This document shows, one piece after another, positions 21,310 to 30,000 of a stretch of 36,784 nucleotides of DNA. The stretch lies in the IMG/VR virus record IMGVR_UViG_3300005936_000003, positions 1 through 36,784 of that record, one strand, 5' to 3'. Each line of letters begins with the position of its first letter. Within the stretch, counting starts at the first letter, position 1. The notes beneath the pieces were generated by a model, which saw only the letters and a program-made list of their open reading frames with translations, had not been told where the DNA came from and made no database searches. Source of the stretch: a virus. Position numbers and translations under genes: made by a program.

Positions 21310-21405
21310 ATGAGAAACGATCTAAACTACCAATGTAGCCAATGTAATTATATTAATCATAGTACTATAATGTACTGCGTAAACTGTAATGCTAATAACT
21401 TATAA
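21310..21405 (+). CDS. Mini zinc-ribbon protein (31 aa)
   Basis: 31 aa: YQCSQCNYIN, then YCVNCNANNL gives two CxxC pairs 13 residues apart, a classic zinc-ribbon arrangement. It sits 3 bases after the 20596 gene and 2 bases before the next, in an apparent operon. Too small for more than a metal-binding or protein/RNA contact role. Confidence 0.55.
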   Translation: MRNDLNYQCSQCNYINHSTIMYCVNCNANNL

Positions 21406-21407
21406 CT

Positions 21408-21584
21408 ATGGACAAAAAAACAACACCTAAGGACTTTTACACCATACAAAACGGATTATGGAAACAAACAGAACTAAACGTGACTAACCTACACTGGCAC
21501 TGGATCACACTATACAATGATGATCTAACTGTAAAAGGGATCGGAATGTATGAAAGGATTAATTTAAATAATTTAAATAATTAA
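21408..21584 (+). CDS. Small hypothetical protein (58 aa)
   Basis: 58 aa, aromatic-rich (GLWKQTELNVTNLHWHWITL). The Asn-rich end (INLNNLNN) comes from an AATTTA repeat. Located between the zinc-ribbon gene and the 21597 gene. No domain recognised. Confidence 0.5.
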   Translation: MDKKTTPKDFYTIQNGLWKQTELNVTNLHWHWITLYNDDLTVKGIGMYERINLNNLNN

Positions 21585-21596
21585 AACATTATAACT

Positions 21597-21803
21597 ATGG
21601 ATACAAAAGATCACAAACAAATAATAAGCATTATAAACAGTACTACAACTGAGCAGCAACTTTACTTTATACAGTGCATCGCTGAGAAAATTATGATTAA
21701 TGTACCTACTAATGGGGTTTCTAATTCCTGCAGTATACAAGACCCGCATTCCAACATATATTTAAACGGAATTTATATAGAGATAAATTTGCAAACAGAT
21801 TAA
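21597..21803 (+). CDS. Small hypothetical protein (68 aa)
   Basis: 68 aa (MDTKDHKQIISIINSTTTEQ onward). A helical first half is followed by a short beta segment (NIYLNGIYIEINLQ). Last gene of the 20379-21803 unit, closed by the terminator at 21828-21853. No domain recognised. Confidence 0.55.
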   Translation: MDTKDHKQIISIINSTTTEQQLYFIQCIAEKIMINVPTNGVSNSCSIQDPHSNIYLNGIYIEINLQTD

Positions 21804-21827
21804 TATAAACTTATATATACTAACTAA

Positions 21828-21853
21828 TTAGCCCCTTAATTGGGGCTTTTTTT
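21828..21853 (+). terminator. Rho-independent terminator
   Basis: AGCCCC-ttaatt-GGGGCT stem (21830-21847) followed by a run of seven T. Ends the 20379-21803 unit. Confidence 0.88.
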
Positions 21854-21980
21854 GTGCCTTATAATTAATGTACTATTTTGTTAACAGGCTTATAATCAGT
21901 AAAGGTCATATTATCGAACTTTAGAACCCCTTTCAACCCCTATAAACACTACCTTTTAGCCTATCTAAGCCACTATCTTT

Positions 21981-22029
21981 ACTCTTAAATAGGGTAGTAC
22001 TATGAGAGATATAACTCTTAAATGTAGTA
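21981..22029. repeat. Two degenerate copies of the 16-bp repeat
   Basis: ACTCTTAAATAGGGTAGTA (21981-21999) and ACTCTTAAATGTAGTA (22014-22029) start 33 bp apart. They share the ACTCTTAAA and GTAGTA ends but differ in the middle. They look like decayed or variant members of the dispersed family, in a gene-free stretch. Confidence 0.7.
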
Positions 22030-22275
22030 TACTAGGGGAGGGAAAAAGAACGTAAAATGAAGGTCGGCGTCTGTATTACACCCCTTCGATGAATTCAACA
22101 GCTTATGATTTACCTCAGATAAACCACTTATAATTTACCCTAAATAAACCCTAAATACTAAAATATCTTTTTACTTATATTGGGTAGCCTAATTAAAAAA
22201 ATATAATAAATATGAGTTACCCTAGTTAGAAAAATATAATAAATATGAGATTAGGTTATACTGTAGTATGGATTA

Positions 22276-22315
22276 GAACTAGTAGTTCGGTAGGGCTTGG
22301 CTTGTAAGCCAGCCC
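22276..22315. other. Twin hairpins, weakly tRNA-like
   Basis: GAACT-agt-AGTTC (22276-22288) is followed by a strong GC-rich hairpin, GGGC(T)TGGCT-tgta-AGCCAGCCC (22293-22315). The stretch TTCGGTAGGGC resembles a tRNA D-arm and CTTGTAA a Thr anticodon loop, but no T-arm or acceptor stem follows. It may be a tRNA-derived remnant or a structured RNA. No T-run, so not an ordinary terminator. Confidence 0.4.
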
Positions 22316-22382
22316 ATAAGATATATGTTGTAGAATACTTATTGAGGCTATTAAGAGAAGGAGTTACACCCCCTTACAAATA

Positions 22383-22841
22383 TTAATTATTATGCTGTTT
22401 ATTGTAGAGTGGATTAGAAGATTCAATAAGTCTTCGTTCCACGTTAAGCCTTACTGATTCATTCTCTATATGAGAATATACATCGAATGAGTCGAAGTCT
22501 TTATCCTCTGTGTGCTTACCTATTCTTGAGGCTAGACATTTAGTTTGACCTACATATACAAGTACGCCTTCCTTATATAATCTATATACGCAGGGAGAAT
22601 TAAAATACTCCATAGAAAATCTATTAGAGTCTGTACGTTTATTTATAATTCTTTTAGCAGACTTCATATCAAGTAGATCAGATATTTCTTTATTAGTGTC
22701 TATATCTTTTTGTTCTACTTGTATAAGTGTTCCGTTTCTTTTAGTCTTAGGCTTCCGTTCAGACTCCAGCCTTGCGACCTCTATATCTATTGACTTGTTA
22801 AGCGACTTTCTGCCTACTTTGTTTCTTTTTTTATAATACAT
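22383..22841 (-). CDS. GIY-YIG domain nuclease (minus strand)
   Basis: 152 aa. A basic N-terminal ~80 residues (MYYKKRNKVGRKSLNKSIDI onward) look like a DNA-binding extension. The GIY-YIG domain follows at about 83-150: CVYRLYKEGVLVYVGQT, then Arg in SRIGKH, a catalytic-type Glu in NVERRLIE, and the family end NPLYNKQH. It differs from the 5104 homing nuclease by lacking NUMOD repeats. Second of only two minus-strand genes, flanked by gene-free repeat regions on both sides; it may be a homing or defence-type nuclease. Confidence 0.82.
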   Translation of the reverse strand: MYYKKRNKVGRKSLNKSIDIEVARLESERKPKTKRNGTLIQVEQKDIDTNKEISDLLDMKSAKRIINKRTDSNRFSMEYFNSPCVYRLYKEGVLVYVGQTKCLASRIGKHTEDKDFDSFDVYSHIENESVRLNVERRLIESSNPLYNKQHNN

Positions 22842-23172
22842 AATATATTTATCTTATTAACCAAACCCACTTCACCTATCAAAGGAAAATATATAAAAAA
22901 TATAATCACCTATGTAGAGAAGTTCTCCCATCATTAAACTGTAGCCAAATCCATTGTTGGCAAAATCTACACGCTTACCCACTTGCGTCTCTTTAACGAG
23001 TTTTAACAGCTATCCTAGTTGGGAAACTAAAGGAAATAAATAACAATTAATTGAGGATTGCTATACTGATTTTAACTTGAACTATGTGCCTCTTACTGAT
23101 CAAGGAATGTTACACTAAGATAACTATAAAGTACCTTTTTTGTTTTATATATTAGGCTGTATCTTAATACTA

Positions 23173-23259
23173 TTTATCTATAGTGTAGTTACCAACTATA
23201 AGGTTTATCTATAGTTGTATGTAGAGATATATAATATTTATCTATAGTTATATGTAGAG
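23173..23259. repeat. Phased TTTATCTATAGT repeats upstream of the tail operon
   Basis: TTTATCTATAGT starts at 23173, 23204 and 23237 (steps 31 and 33). The last two copies extend to (G/A)TATGTAGAG, giving 23-bp near-identical units. An inverted partner (AACTATA, 23194-23200) lies between the first two. The array ends at the TAAAAC box of the late element, so a bound protein could contact RNA polymerase. Confidence 0.85.
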
Positions 23260-23292
23260 TAAAACAAAAAGGAAGTAAATCAGTTATCATAC
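23260..23292 (+). promoter_or_regulatory. Bipartite late element upstream of the tail operon (TAAAAC-N15-CAGTTATCATAC)
   Basis: TAAAAC at 23260-23265, 15 bases, CAGTTATCATAC at 23281-23292; ATG at 23307. Same element and spacing as upstream of terL. Confidence 0.75.
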
Positions 23293-23306
23293 TACAAGTA
23301 TAATTT

Positions 23307-24026
23307 ATGGCAGTAATAGAATTAGAAGTAAGCATACCTCAAGACCTAAGTGCAATTAAATTGCATCAGTATCAGAAGTATCTAAGCATCTCTAAGAATA
23401 TTGAAGAGGGCAACAAGAACAATGAGTTCTTGAACTTAAAAGCATTAGAGATATTCTGTGGCTTAACCTTAAAGGAGAGCTATGGATTACCTGTATCAAT
23501 GTTTGAGTCTGTTCTTAAACAGCTATCTGTTTGCTTTGATCAGAAGAGTGACTTGGTTAATAGATTTACTATGACTGGTTCTGATGGGGTTACTGTTGAG
23601 TTTGGTTTCATACCTAACTTAGATAAGATTTCTATGGGTGAATATGTAGACTTAGAGTCTTATATTTCTGATTGGGATAATATGCATAAAGCTATGGCTG
23701 TTATGTATAGACCTATTATAGCTGGTAAGGGAGGTAAGTACATTATAGCTGAATATGAAGGCTCTGAGAAGTGGGCAGAAGTTATGAAAGATGCTCCTGT
23801 TAATGTAGCATTAGGTTCTATTGTTTTTTTTTATCGTTTAGGGAAGAAATTGTCAAAATATACGATGAACTCTTTAATGGAGGAGGCTCTGATGAACAAG
23901 GAACCTTCTCCCTCACGGCAGGCTTTGGTAGAAAATGGGGCTGGTATCAGTCAATTTATGGACTTGCTGGAGGAGACGTCAGAAAACTTGATGAAGTTAC
24001 CAAAGTTTCATTACATACCTGCTTAA
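23307..24026 (+). CDS. Tail assembly chaperone, zero-frame product
   Basis: 239 aa; helps polymerise the tail tube on the tape measure. N-terminal beta part (AVIELEVSIPQDLSAIKLHQ), then a helical domain (LNLKALEIFCGLTLKESYG). At codons 174-175 (TTT TTT) lies a run of nine T (23824-23832), a slippery site. The zero frame continues for 64 more residues (RLGKKLSKYTMNSLMEE onward), which are also protein-like. A second product arises by -1 slippage (next entry). First gene of the tail operon, as usual for these chaperones. Confidence 0.75.
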   Translation: MAVIELEVSIPQDLSAIKLHQYQKYLSISKNIEEGNKNNEFLNLKALEIFCGLTLKESYGLPVSMFESVLKQLSVCFDQKSDLVNRFTMTGSDGVTVEFGFIPNLDKISMGEYVDLESYISDWDNMHKAMAVMYRPIIAGKGGKYIIAEYEGSEKWAEVMKDAPVNVALGSIVFFYRLGKKLSKYTMNSLMEEALMNKEPSPSRQALVENGAGISQFMDLLEETSENLMKLPKFHYIPA

Positions 24027-24103
24027 TGTGGTTAAGCTTTGAGAAGGAAAAGAACGATATAGAGGCTAAAATGATAAAACAGGCTAGTAATAAAAACAAA
24101 TAA
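23307..24103 (+). CDS. Tail assembly chaperone, -1 frameshift product (gpG-GT type)
   Basis: A -1 slip on T-TTT-TTT within 23824-23832 would join the first ~175 residues to the overlapping frame ending at 24103, total about 265 aa. That frame has no usable start codon but encodes a convincing conserved domain: FNGGGSDEQGTFSLTAGFG, then RKWGWYQSIYGLAGGDV, LDEVTKVSLHTCL and a charged helix EKEKNDIEAKMIKQASNKNK. It resembles the C-terminal half of tail chaperones in related phages. Programmed -1 frameshifting in the chaperone is a widespread feature of long-tailed phages. Confidence 0.8.
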
Positions 24104-24188
24104 CGATACAGCCATACGATATAATACATAATAACGATACGGCCATACGATATAATATACAATAATGACACAGATATACGATATAATA
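24102..24188. repeat. 31-bp tandem repeat over the start of the 24165 gene
   Basis: AACGATAC(A/G)GCCATACGAT units start at 24102 and 24133; a third, partial copy (TATACGATATAATA) falls at 24175 inside the next gene, encoding part of IYDIID. The core CATACGATATAATA recurs at 24113, 24144 and (imperfectly) 24175, exactly 31 bp apart. No resemblance to the ACTCTTAAACATAGTA family, only the same period. Confidence 0.85.
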
Positions 24189-24623
24189 GATAAATTAAAG
24201 GACAGACTAAGGACTAACCCTAATGTTTTTACTGTTACCTATGGAGATTTGTCTGATGTAGACTTAAATAAGACTACTATATTTCCATTAAGCCACTTAA
24301 ACATTACTAATGTGGTATTTGATGGCCCAATAATGCGTTTCACAATACAATTACTTGCTTTAGATGTGGTTGATTACAATAAAGATTTACCTGCTAAGGA
24401 TGTTATTAATGGTAATGACAACTTGCAAGACGTTTATAACAGTCAATTACAGGTGGTTAATGATGTTATTCAACAATTAAGAAGAGGAGATATGTTTACT
24501 GATAAGCTTCAGTTGCTTGACGCTCCTTCAGCTCAACCATTTAAAGACAGATTTGAGAATGAGTTAGCTGGATGGGGAGTAAATATAGATGTTGCTATAC
24601 CAAATGAAATCAGTATCTGCTAA
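24165..24623 (+). CDS. Probable tail completion/terminator protein
   Basis: 152 aa, alpha/beta. YDIIDKLKDRLRTNPNVFTV at the start and FTIQLLALDVVDYNK in the middle resemble small proteins that cap the tail tube or link it to the head in phages of this group. It lies between the chaperone and the 24623 gene and overlaps the latter by 1 base. Function by position only. Confidence 0.5.
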   Translation: MTQIYDIIDKLKDRLRTNPNVFTVTYGDLSDVDLNKTTIFPLSHLNITNVVFDGPIMRFTIQLLALDVVDYNKDLPAKDVINGNDNLQDVYNSQLQVVNDVIQQLRRGDMFTDKLQLLDAPSAQPFKDRFENELAGWGVNIDVAIPNEISIC

Positions 24624-25123
24624 TGACTACGACACGGTTTGACAATCTACAAGCGGAATTAATTAAGTATGGTGAGCTGCTTGTTGAGAGGTATAGGTCT
24701 CAACTAAAGATTGATGGAACAAGTGCTACAAATAAAACAAGAGACAGTATAAGATACAAATCTACTAAGGATGAATTACAAATATTATCTGATATATCTT
24801 TAAAATACGTTGATGAGGGTAGACCAGCAGGAGCTGCTCCATCCTTATCTGCTATAGAGGCCTGGGCAAAGGCTAAAGGAATAAAGCCTAAAGATGGATC
24901 TGGAAAGTTTGTAGCTGTAAATGATAGGAGTATGTTTTGGATGGCTAAAAACATAGCTAAATCCATAAGTGAAAAGGGTACAATAAAAAGGTTTGGTTAT
25001 AAGGGTTCTGGAATTATAGACTTTGTCTATCAGAACAATAAAGAAGCAATGCTTGATAATATATTTGCAGCATACGGAAGAGACATAGAAGAAGTGATTC
25101 AAGATATAGTAAAAAGGAAATAA
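24623..25123 (+). CDS. HK97 gp10-like head-tail joining protein (probable)
   Basis: 166 aa. The segment ISLKYVDEGRPAGAAPSLSA followed by IEAWAKAKGIKP is typical of gp10-like neck or tail-completion proteins, in which GRPxG precedes a helix. Residues 108-166 are helical (MFWMAKNIAKSISEKGTIKR onward). It overlaps both neighbours by one base. Fair confidence. Confidence 0.55.
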   Translation: MTTTRFDNLQAELIKYGELLVERYRSQLKIDGTSATNKTRDSIRYKSTKDELQILSDISLKYVDEGRPAGAAPSLSAIEAWAKAKGIKPKDGSGKFVAVNDRSMFWMAKNIAKSISEKGTIKRFGYKGSGIIDFVYQNNKEAMLDNIFAAYGRDIEEVIQDIVKRK

Positions 25124-25962
25124 TGGATAAGTTAAACACAAGAAGCCCATATTATATAACTATCAATAGCGAGAACCCTCCTGTGGTAGTTCCTCCTACT
25201 GACCCTGTTCAGACAATACCTGTTAGCTGTGGAGAAACATACAGTACAGGAACTGATGTAGGAGAGAATTTGTTTGAAATTAATACCTCTGAGGTTGGTT
25301 CTGTTTTCCTTACTATTACAGGTAACCAGGTTCCCATAAGGTTTGTTGCTGATTGGAACGGAGTAAGTACTGTAGACACTAAATACATAGGGGCTAGTAG
25401 TTATGATCCTCAATTACTTCTTGCAAACATACCTCAAGGAGATATAGCTACAGCCGCTGTATCTAATAAGAATACTATAATTACGTTAAACAAGACTACG
25501 GCTACTCCTACATTGGTAACTTTAAGGGCTTATGCTCCTTTGGTTAATGATGATTACGAGGTTACATTTACTTGTCCTACTGCTGCGGTAATTACTGTGC
25601 CTTGTGGTGCAGGATCTACTTATGCTGGAGGGCCAGCATTCCCTCAGACAGATACTATTGAACTTGGTAGCGCAACAGGGGTTGTTACTTTATCATACGA
25701 TGCTTACGGTCTACCTGATAAATTCATAGTTACATTTGATGGTGTTGAAGTAATAAATACTGGATACAGAGGATCTTCATCAAACCAAACAGTTCTTAAC
25801 ACCGCTTTAGCGGCAAGAGGGCTAGGACCAGAAACAATACAAGGAGTTGGATCAGGTAGTATGACATTCTATAAAACAACAGCAACAACAACAGCAACAG
25901 TTGAGGTGTATGCTCCAAACGCTGGAACAGCTTGGGAGTACGTATTAAGCTGTCCTCAATAA
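25123..25962 (+). CDS. Virion protein with two tandem beta-sandwich repeats
   Basis: 279 aa. After a 30-residue linker (NSENPPVVVPPTDPVQTIPV) come two copies of a ~120-residue domain (about 30-145 and 150-279). Each starts V(S/P)CG, continues with a strand ending (F/I)(V/I)..(W/F)(N/D)GV..(V/I)(N/D)T.Y(I/R)G(A/S)S, and ends (A/V)YAP...(Y/W)(E/Y)V..(T/S)CP. The duplication suggests a carbohydrate-binding or tail-surface decorative module. Part of the tail operon. Exact role unknown. Confidence 0.65.
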   Translation: MDKLNTRSPYYITINSENPPVVVPPTDPVQTIPVSCGETYSTGTDVGENLFEINTSEVGSVFLTITGNQVPIRFVADWNGVSTVDTKYIGASSYDPQLLLANIPQGDIATAAVSNKNTIITLNKTTATPTLVTLRAYAPLVNDDYEVTFTCPTAAVITVPCGAGSTYAGGPAFPQTDTIELGSATGVVTLSYDAYGLPDKFIVTFDGVEVINTGYRGSSSNQTVLNTALAARGLGPETIQGVGSGSMTFYKTTATTTATVEVYAPNAGTAWEYVLSCPQ

Positions 25963-25972
25963 AAGATAACAA

Positions 25973-27058
25973 ATGGCAAAAGTACAAAGTGCAAACTTAA
26001 AATTATGGGTATATGAAGGAGTATTCGGTTCAAGAACCTTACTCCCTACATATACAATATATAAAGAAAGGACATCAACTAACGATATTATAGTATTTGA
26101 GGTAGCTGAACTGATTAGAGACTACATTAATGTTAGGTTTGATGGGGACTATGATACTATAAAACAAACTGTTTGGGTAGAATGGGAGGTAACAAGAGTC
26201 TTTGATGATGGATCTTCTGATGTTGTTCCTGGACAAGGGGTTGCTTTTGATGGTTTTGGATACTTTGAGCAGGGTATTAACCCAGGACTTAGCTATAGTC
26301 TATTACAGACTAATACTGTTATGTACGTTAAAGATGGGGATTTAGCAAGAATACCTGTTTATACTGGGCCTCAAGGAGCTTTTAAGGTAGATTATTACAA
26401 AGGAGGAACATTATTAGTCACTAATACCTTTGGCGTTAGTGTTACATCAATAACTGTAGACACGCTTGATTACACGGTTGACAATAATTTAGGGACTATA
26501 ACTACTGACATCTCTCACGTAAAGAGTCAGGACAGTAATCTTGTGACAAACTCAATAGCATACGGCAATCCTGATACTGCTATAGTAACAGGAGTTAGTG
26601 GAGCTACTGATGTAGTTACTATAAATTACTTGACTGAGTGTAAGTATGATCCAAGCAAGGTTTCCTTCACTAATAAGTTTGGGGTAGTTCAATCTATTTA
26701 CTTCTTCAAGAGAAGGGATGACTCTGTTAACATAACTAAAGATAGGTTCAAGGCTAATACGCTGGACTTTGGAACATCTACATTAAGCTACGGTACTAAT
26801 ATTCCGCAAAACAAAGACTTTAATGTCAACGGCAATAAGTCAATTAAACTTAATACTGGCTTTGTAAGCGAAGGCTTTAATGAGGTTATAAAAGAGATTC
26901 TATTGTCTGAGAATGTTTGGATACACGAAGATTCAAAGGTATACCCTATAAACCCAAAGACCGAATCATTAAAAATGAAGAAGAGCGTAAACGATAAGTT
27001 AATTGATTACGCTATAGACTTTGATTATTCTTTTGACACTATAAACAGCATAAGATAA
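25973..27058 (+). CDS. Probable distal tail/baseplate protein
   Basis: 361 aa, beta-rich. Starts KVQSANLKLWVYEGVFGSR; central VAELIRDYINVRFDGDYDTI; late KFGVVQSIYFFKRRDD-like stretch. It is placed between the duplicated-domain protein and the 1,216-aa tail-tip protein, whose ATG begins on the base after its stop. Its build and place fit a distal tail or baseplate hub component. I cannot name a domain. Confidence 0.55.
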   Translation: MAKVQSANLKLWVYEGVFGSRTLLPTYTIYKERTSTNDIIVFEVAELIRDYINVRFDGDYDTIKQTVWVEWEVTRVFDDGSSDVVPGQGVAFDGFGYFEQGINPGLSYSLLQTNTVMYVKDGDLARIPVYTGPQGAFKVDYYKGGTLLVTNTFGVSVTSITVDTLDYTVDNNLGTITTDISHVKSQDSNLVTNSIAYGNPDTAIVTGVSGATDVVTINYLTECKYDPSKVSFTNKFGVVQSIYFFKRRDDSVNITKDRFKANTLDFGTSTLSYGTNIPQNKDFNVNGNKSIKLNTGFVSEGFNEVIKEILLSENVWIHEDSKVYPINPKTESLKMKKSVNDKLIDYAIDFDYSFDTINSIR

Positions 27059-30000
27059 ATGCAGACTATACAGATATATTTAGGCACAAGCAGACTTGAG
27101 ATGTTTGAAGATGAAAGCGTTGAGCTTACGTCTTCTATTCAAGACGTTAAGGATATCTCTAAAATATTTACAGACTACTCTCAGTCGTTTACAATTCCTG
27201 CATCTAAAAACAACAATAAAATATTCAAGCATTATTATGATAATGCGTTAGTAGGTGGGTACGATGCCAGATTTAGAGACGATGCTGAAATACAATTAAA
27301 CCATACGCCATTTAGAAAGGGAAGCCTTAGACTCAATAAGGTATTGATGAAAAGCAATAAAGCTTATGCTTATTCTGTAACATTTCTTGGGGCTACAACT
27401 ACGCTAACAAGAATACTTGGAGACAAAAGATTAAACAGCCTTACTTCGTTAACTCCTTATAATCACGATTGGACATTTGATAATGTAAAACAAGGAATAG
27501 AAACAGGATTAGTGGTAGGCTCAGATGATGAAGCTATTATATATCCGCTTATAAGCCCTTCTTATAGGTTTATTTATGATTCTGGCACTTATGTTACTCC
27601 TGAGAATTATCGTAACCTGGCAAACGCTTCCTCTGGAGAGGGATTGTTTAAGTCAGACCTTAAACCTGCTATAAGAGCAATACACGTCATTGAGGGCATA
27701 GAAAACCAATATCCTGAAATACAATTCTCAAGAGACTTCTTTGGTCAAGATGTGTTTAATGAACTGTATCTCTGGTTAAATAGAGAAGCAGGAACTATTG
27801 GAGACTCTAAAGGTGAATATGAAGTAGAAAAAGGAGTTATAATTAATTGGAGTGGCCCAAGTACTGGGACTGATTATTGGAACTTAGATGGCAAAGACAC
27901 GGCAATACTAGGTGCTATAGTGACTTCTTCTAGTTCAGAAACATCATCTTTTCAATTAAACATAGTAACGTCTTCTTCTGCTAAGTATGATATTATTGTA
28001 TATAATAATGTCACTAACATAGTAAGCAATCAGACCACAAGGTCTGTTGCGTATGAATACAAAGGATTAGATGGCGATAATTCGGTGACAGAGACTATAC
28101 TTGCTGGACAAAATAACTACAATTCAGAATCTCTACAATTTGAGGTTAGGTCTTTTTCTGCTATTGAGTTTACTTCTACATTAGAATTAAACCTTTTTAA
28201 TTATGGCTCTTTATCGCAAACAAGAACTTACACGGCAGGTACGGCAAACTCTGGAGTAATAAGCAACATTGACTATATTGATGTAGCATCAGAAATGCCT
28301 AATATTAAGATAATAGACTTCTTGATTGGTCTGTTTAAGATGTTTAATCTAACTGCCTATGTTGAAGATGGAATCATTGTAGTTAATGATTTAAACAGCT
28401 TCTACGCTACTCCTCCTAATGAGCCATTTGATATAACTAGATACGTTGATGTTGAAACGTCTTCTGTAAATAGATTAGATTTATATGCTAACATTAGGTA
28501 TGAGTTCAAAGAGCCTTCTACGAGGCTCGCTGTTAAGTTTGATGAACTGTTTGATTTCCCTTTTGGTAATGAAGAGTTTAATGTTGTTATAAATAACAGG
28601 TACATAGACGGTACTGACTACTTGGTTCAGCTACCTTTTGAAAAGGTTATATATGAAAAGCTATTAGATGAAGATGATAGCGTCTATACTAACATACAGT
28701 ATGGGTACTTTGTGGACAAGAACGACAACTCAATAAAGGGAAGTCCATTATTATTCTATAACTGTAACACTACTGTTGATGTGGCTAAGCCACTTCAGTT
28801 TAAGTCTGATGATGGGATAACCCCATATCAACTAGCTACATATAATAGACCTAGTAATGTAAAGTTAGACGGCACTCAAACATTAAACTTTGATGCTGAG
28901 AATGATGAATTTACTGTTGGGTTAGCGACTCCTTCTTACAATGATAACTCTCTGTTTGAGATCTTCCATAAGGACTACATTAAGAATATATTTGATATTC
29001 AAAGTAGAATCATTGAAATAACAGCACTATTGCCACTTAAAGTATTGCAGAAATATAAACTTAATGATAGGTTTATTATAAACGGAAAGAAGTATGCTAT
29101 AAACAAAGTTGTTTCTAACCTTATGACTGGTAGAAGCAACCTTGAATTAATAACAGAGGCAGTAGAGCCATTTGTGCAACCAAGAAACATATACATTACT
29201 TTTGGGACTTACACTTCAGGCTTAAACGTTCCTATAGTTGTTACAACATCTGGAGGCTGCGACAGCTCTACTATACAATGGTCTACAGACCCAGACTTTC
29301 CAGGAGGAGGAACATCTGTTTCTGCTGGCTGCTCTGGTGAGACTGTGATCACTATGCCTTCTTATAGTACCTTTTATTATAGGGCGTTTACTATAGATGT
29401 GAATGATCCTTCTAATACCGCTTTGTCAAGCGTAATAGTTAAAACATTGTCACAGGCTACCTTCTACACTCCAGAGACATTGAAATACGGAACATCATTA
29501 GCATTATCTTGTGGAGGCGTAGATACTACTCTTTACATTAGTAGTGTAGATGGACTCTATTATGACTCTAATTCTGGTAGCGGTAGCTTAGTTAACAATT
29601 CCTTCTATTCTGATGGAACTAGAGTATACACGTTTATATCTGGCGTTAAAAGTGAAGTAGGTTTCTGTTTCTCTTACAGTACTCAAGTATTCAAATACGC
29701 AGCTGTTATGCAAGACTCTTGTTCTGGCTCAAACTACACTTTGTACTATAATAATACAGATGGCTTGTATTACACAGCGGGAGATGGTAGTGGAAGTTTA
29801 TTTACTGGTAGCTATTATTCTAACGGTAACTTTATATACTCATTTAGCAATGGTGTTAAGACACAAGAAGCAACTTGTGATAGCTTCACTTCAGAAACCT
29901 ATACATTTAGCAATAACGTTAATACTGTGTGTGACTCTGCCTTGTTCGTAGCCCTTTACATAAGCACAAATGATGGTCTTTATTACTTTACGACCTCTGG

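Larger units (their letters stand above)
21854..22382. other. Non-coding stretch (~530 bp) in the accessory island
   Basis: Between the terminator and the minus-strand GIY-YIG gene. It holds the degenerate repeats at 21981-22029, a duplicated AT-rich unit (ATATAATAAATATGAG at 22201-22216 and 22234-22249, 33-bp step) preceded by CCTAATT/CCTAGTT, and a hairpin cluster at 22276-22315. I see no convincing gene in any frame. It could contain a regulatory RNA or protein-binding sites. Confidence 0.6.
22842..23306. other. Non-coding stretch (~465 bp) upstream of the tail operon
   Basis: Between the divergent GIY-YIG gene and the tail operon. It contains a hairpin-like CCTAGTT/AACTAAAGG (about 23013-23033), the TATCTATAGTT repeats (23173-23259) and the late element (23260-23292). 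No gene is visible in either strand. Confidence 0.65.

Noticed and set aside
22276-22350. tRNA gene
   Set aside because: D-arm-like and anticodon-like pieces exist but there is no T-arm (GGTTCRA) and no acceptor pairing. No complete tRNA was seen in the window.
27957-27968. Copy of the dispersed repeat in the tail-tip gene (TTAAACATAGTA)
   Set aside because: Only the 12-bp core matches, the flanks do not, and nearby look-alikes (28014-28027, 32880-32893) are shorter still; chance or codon bias is possible.
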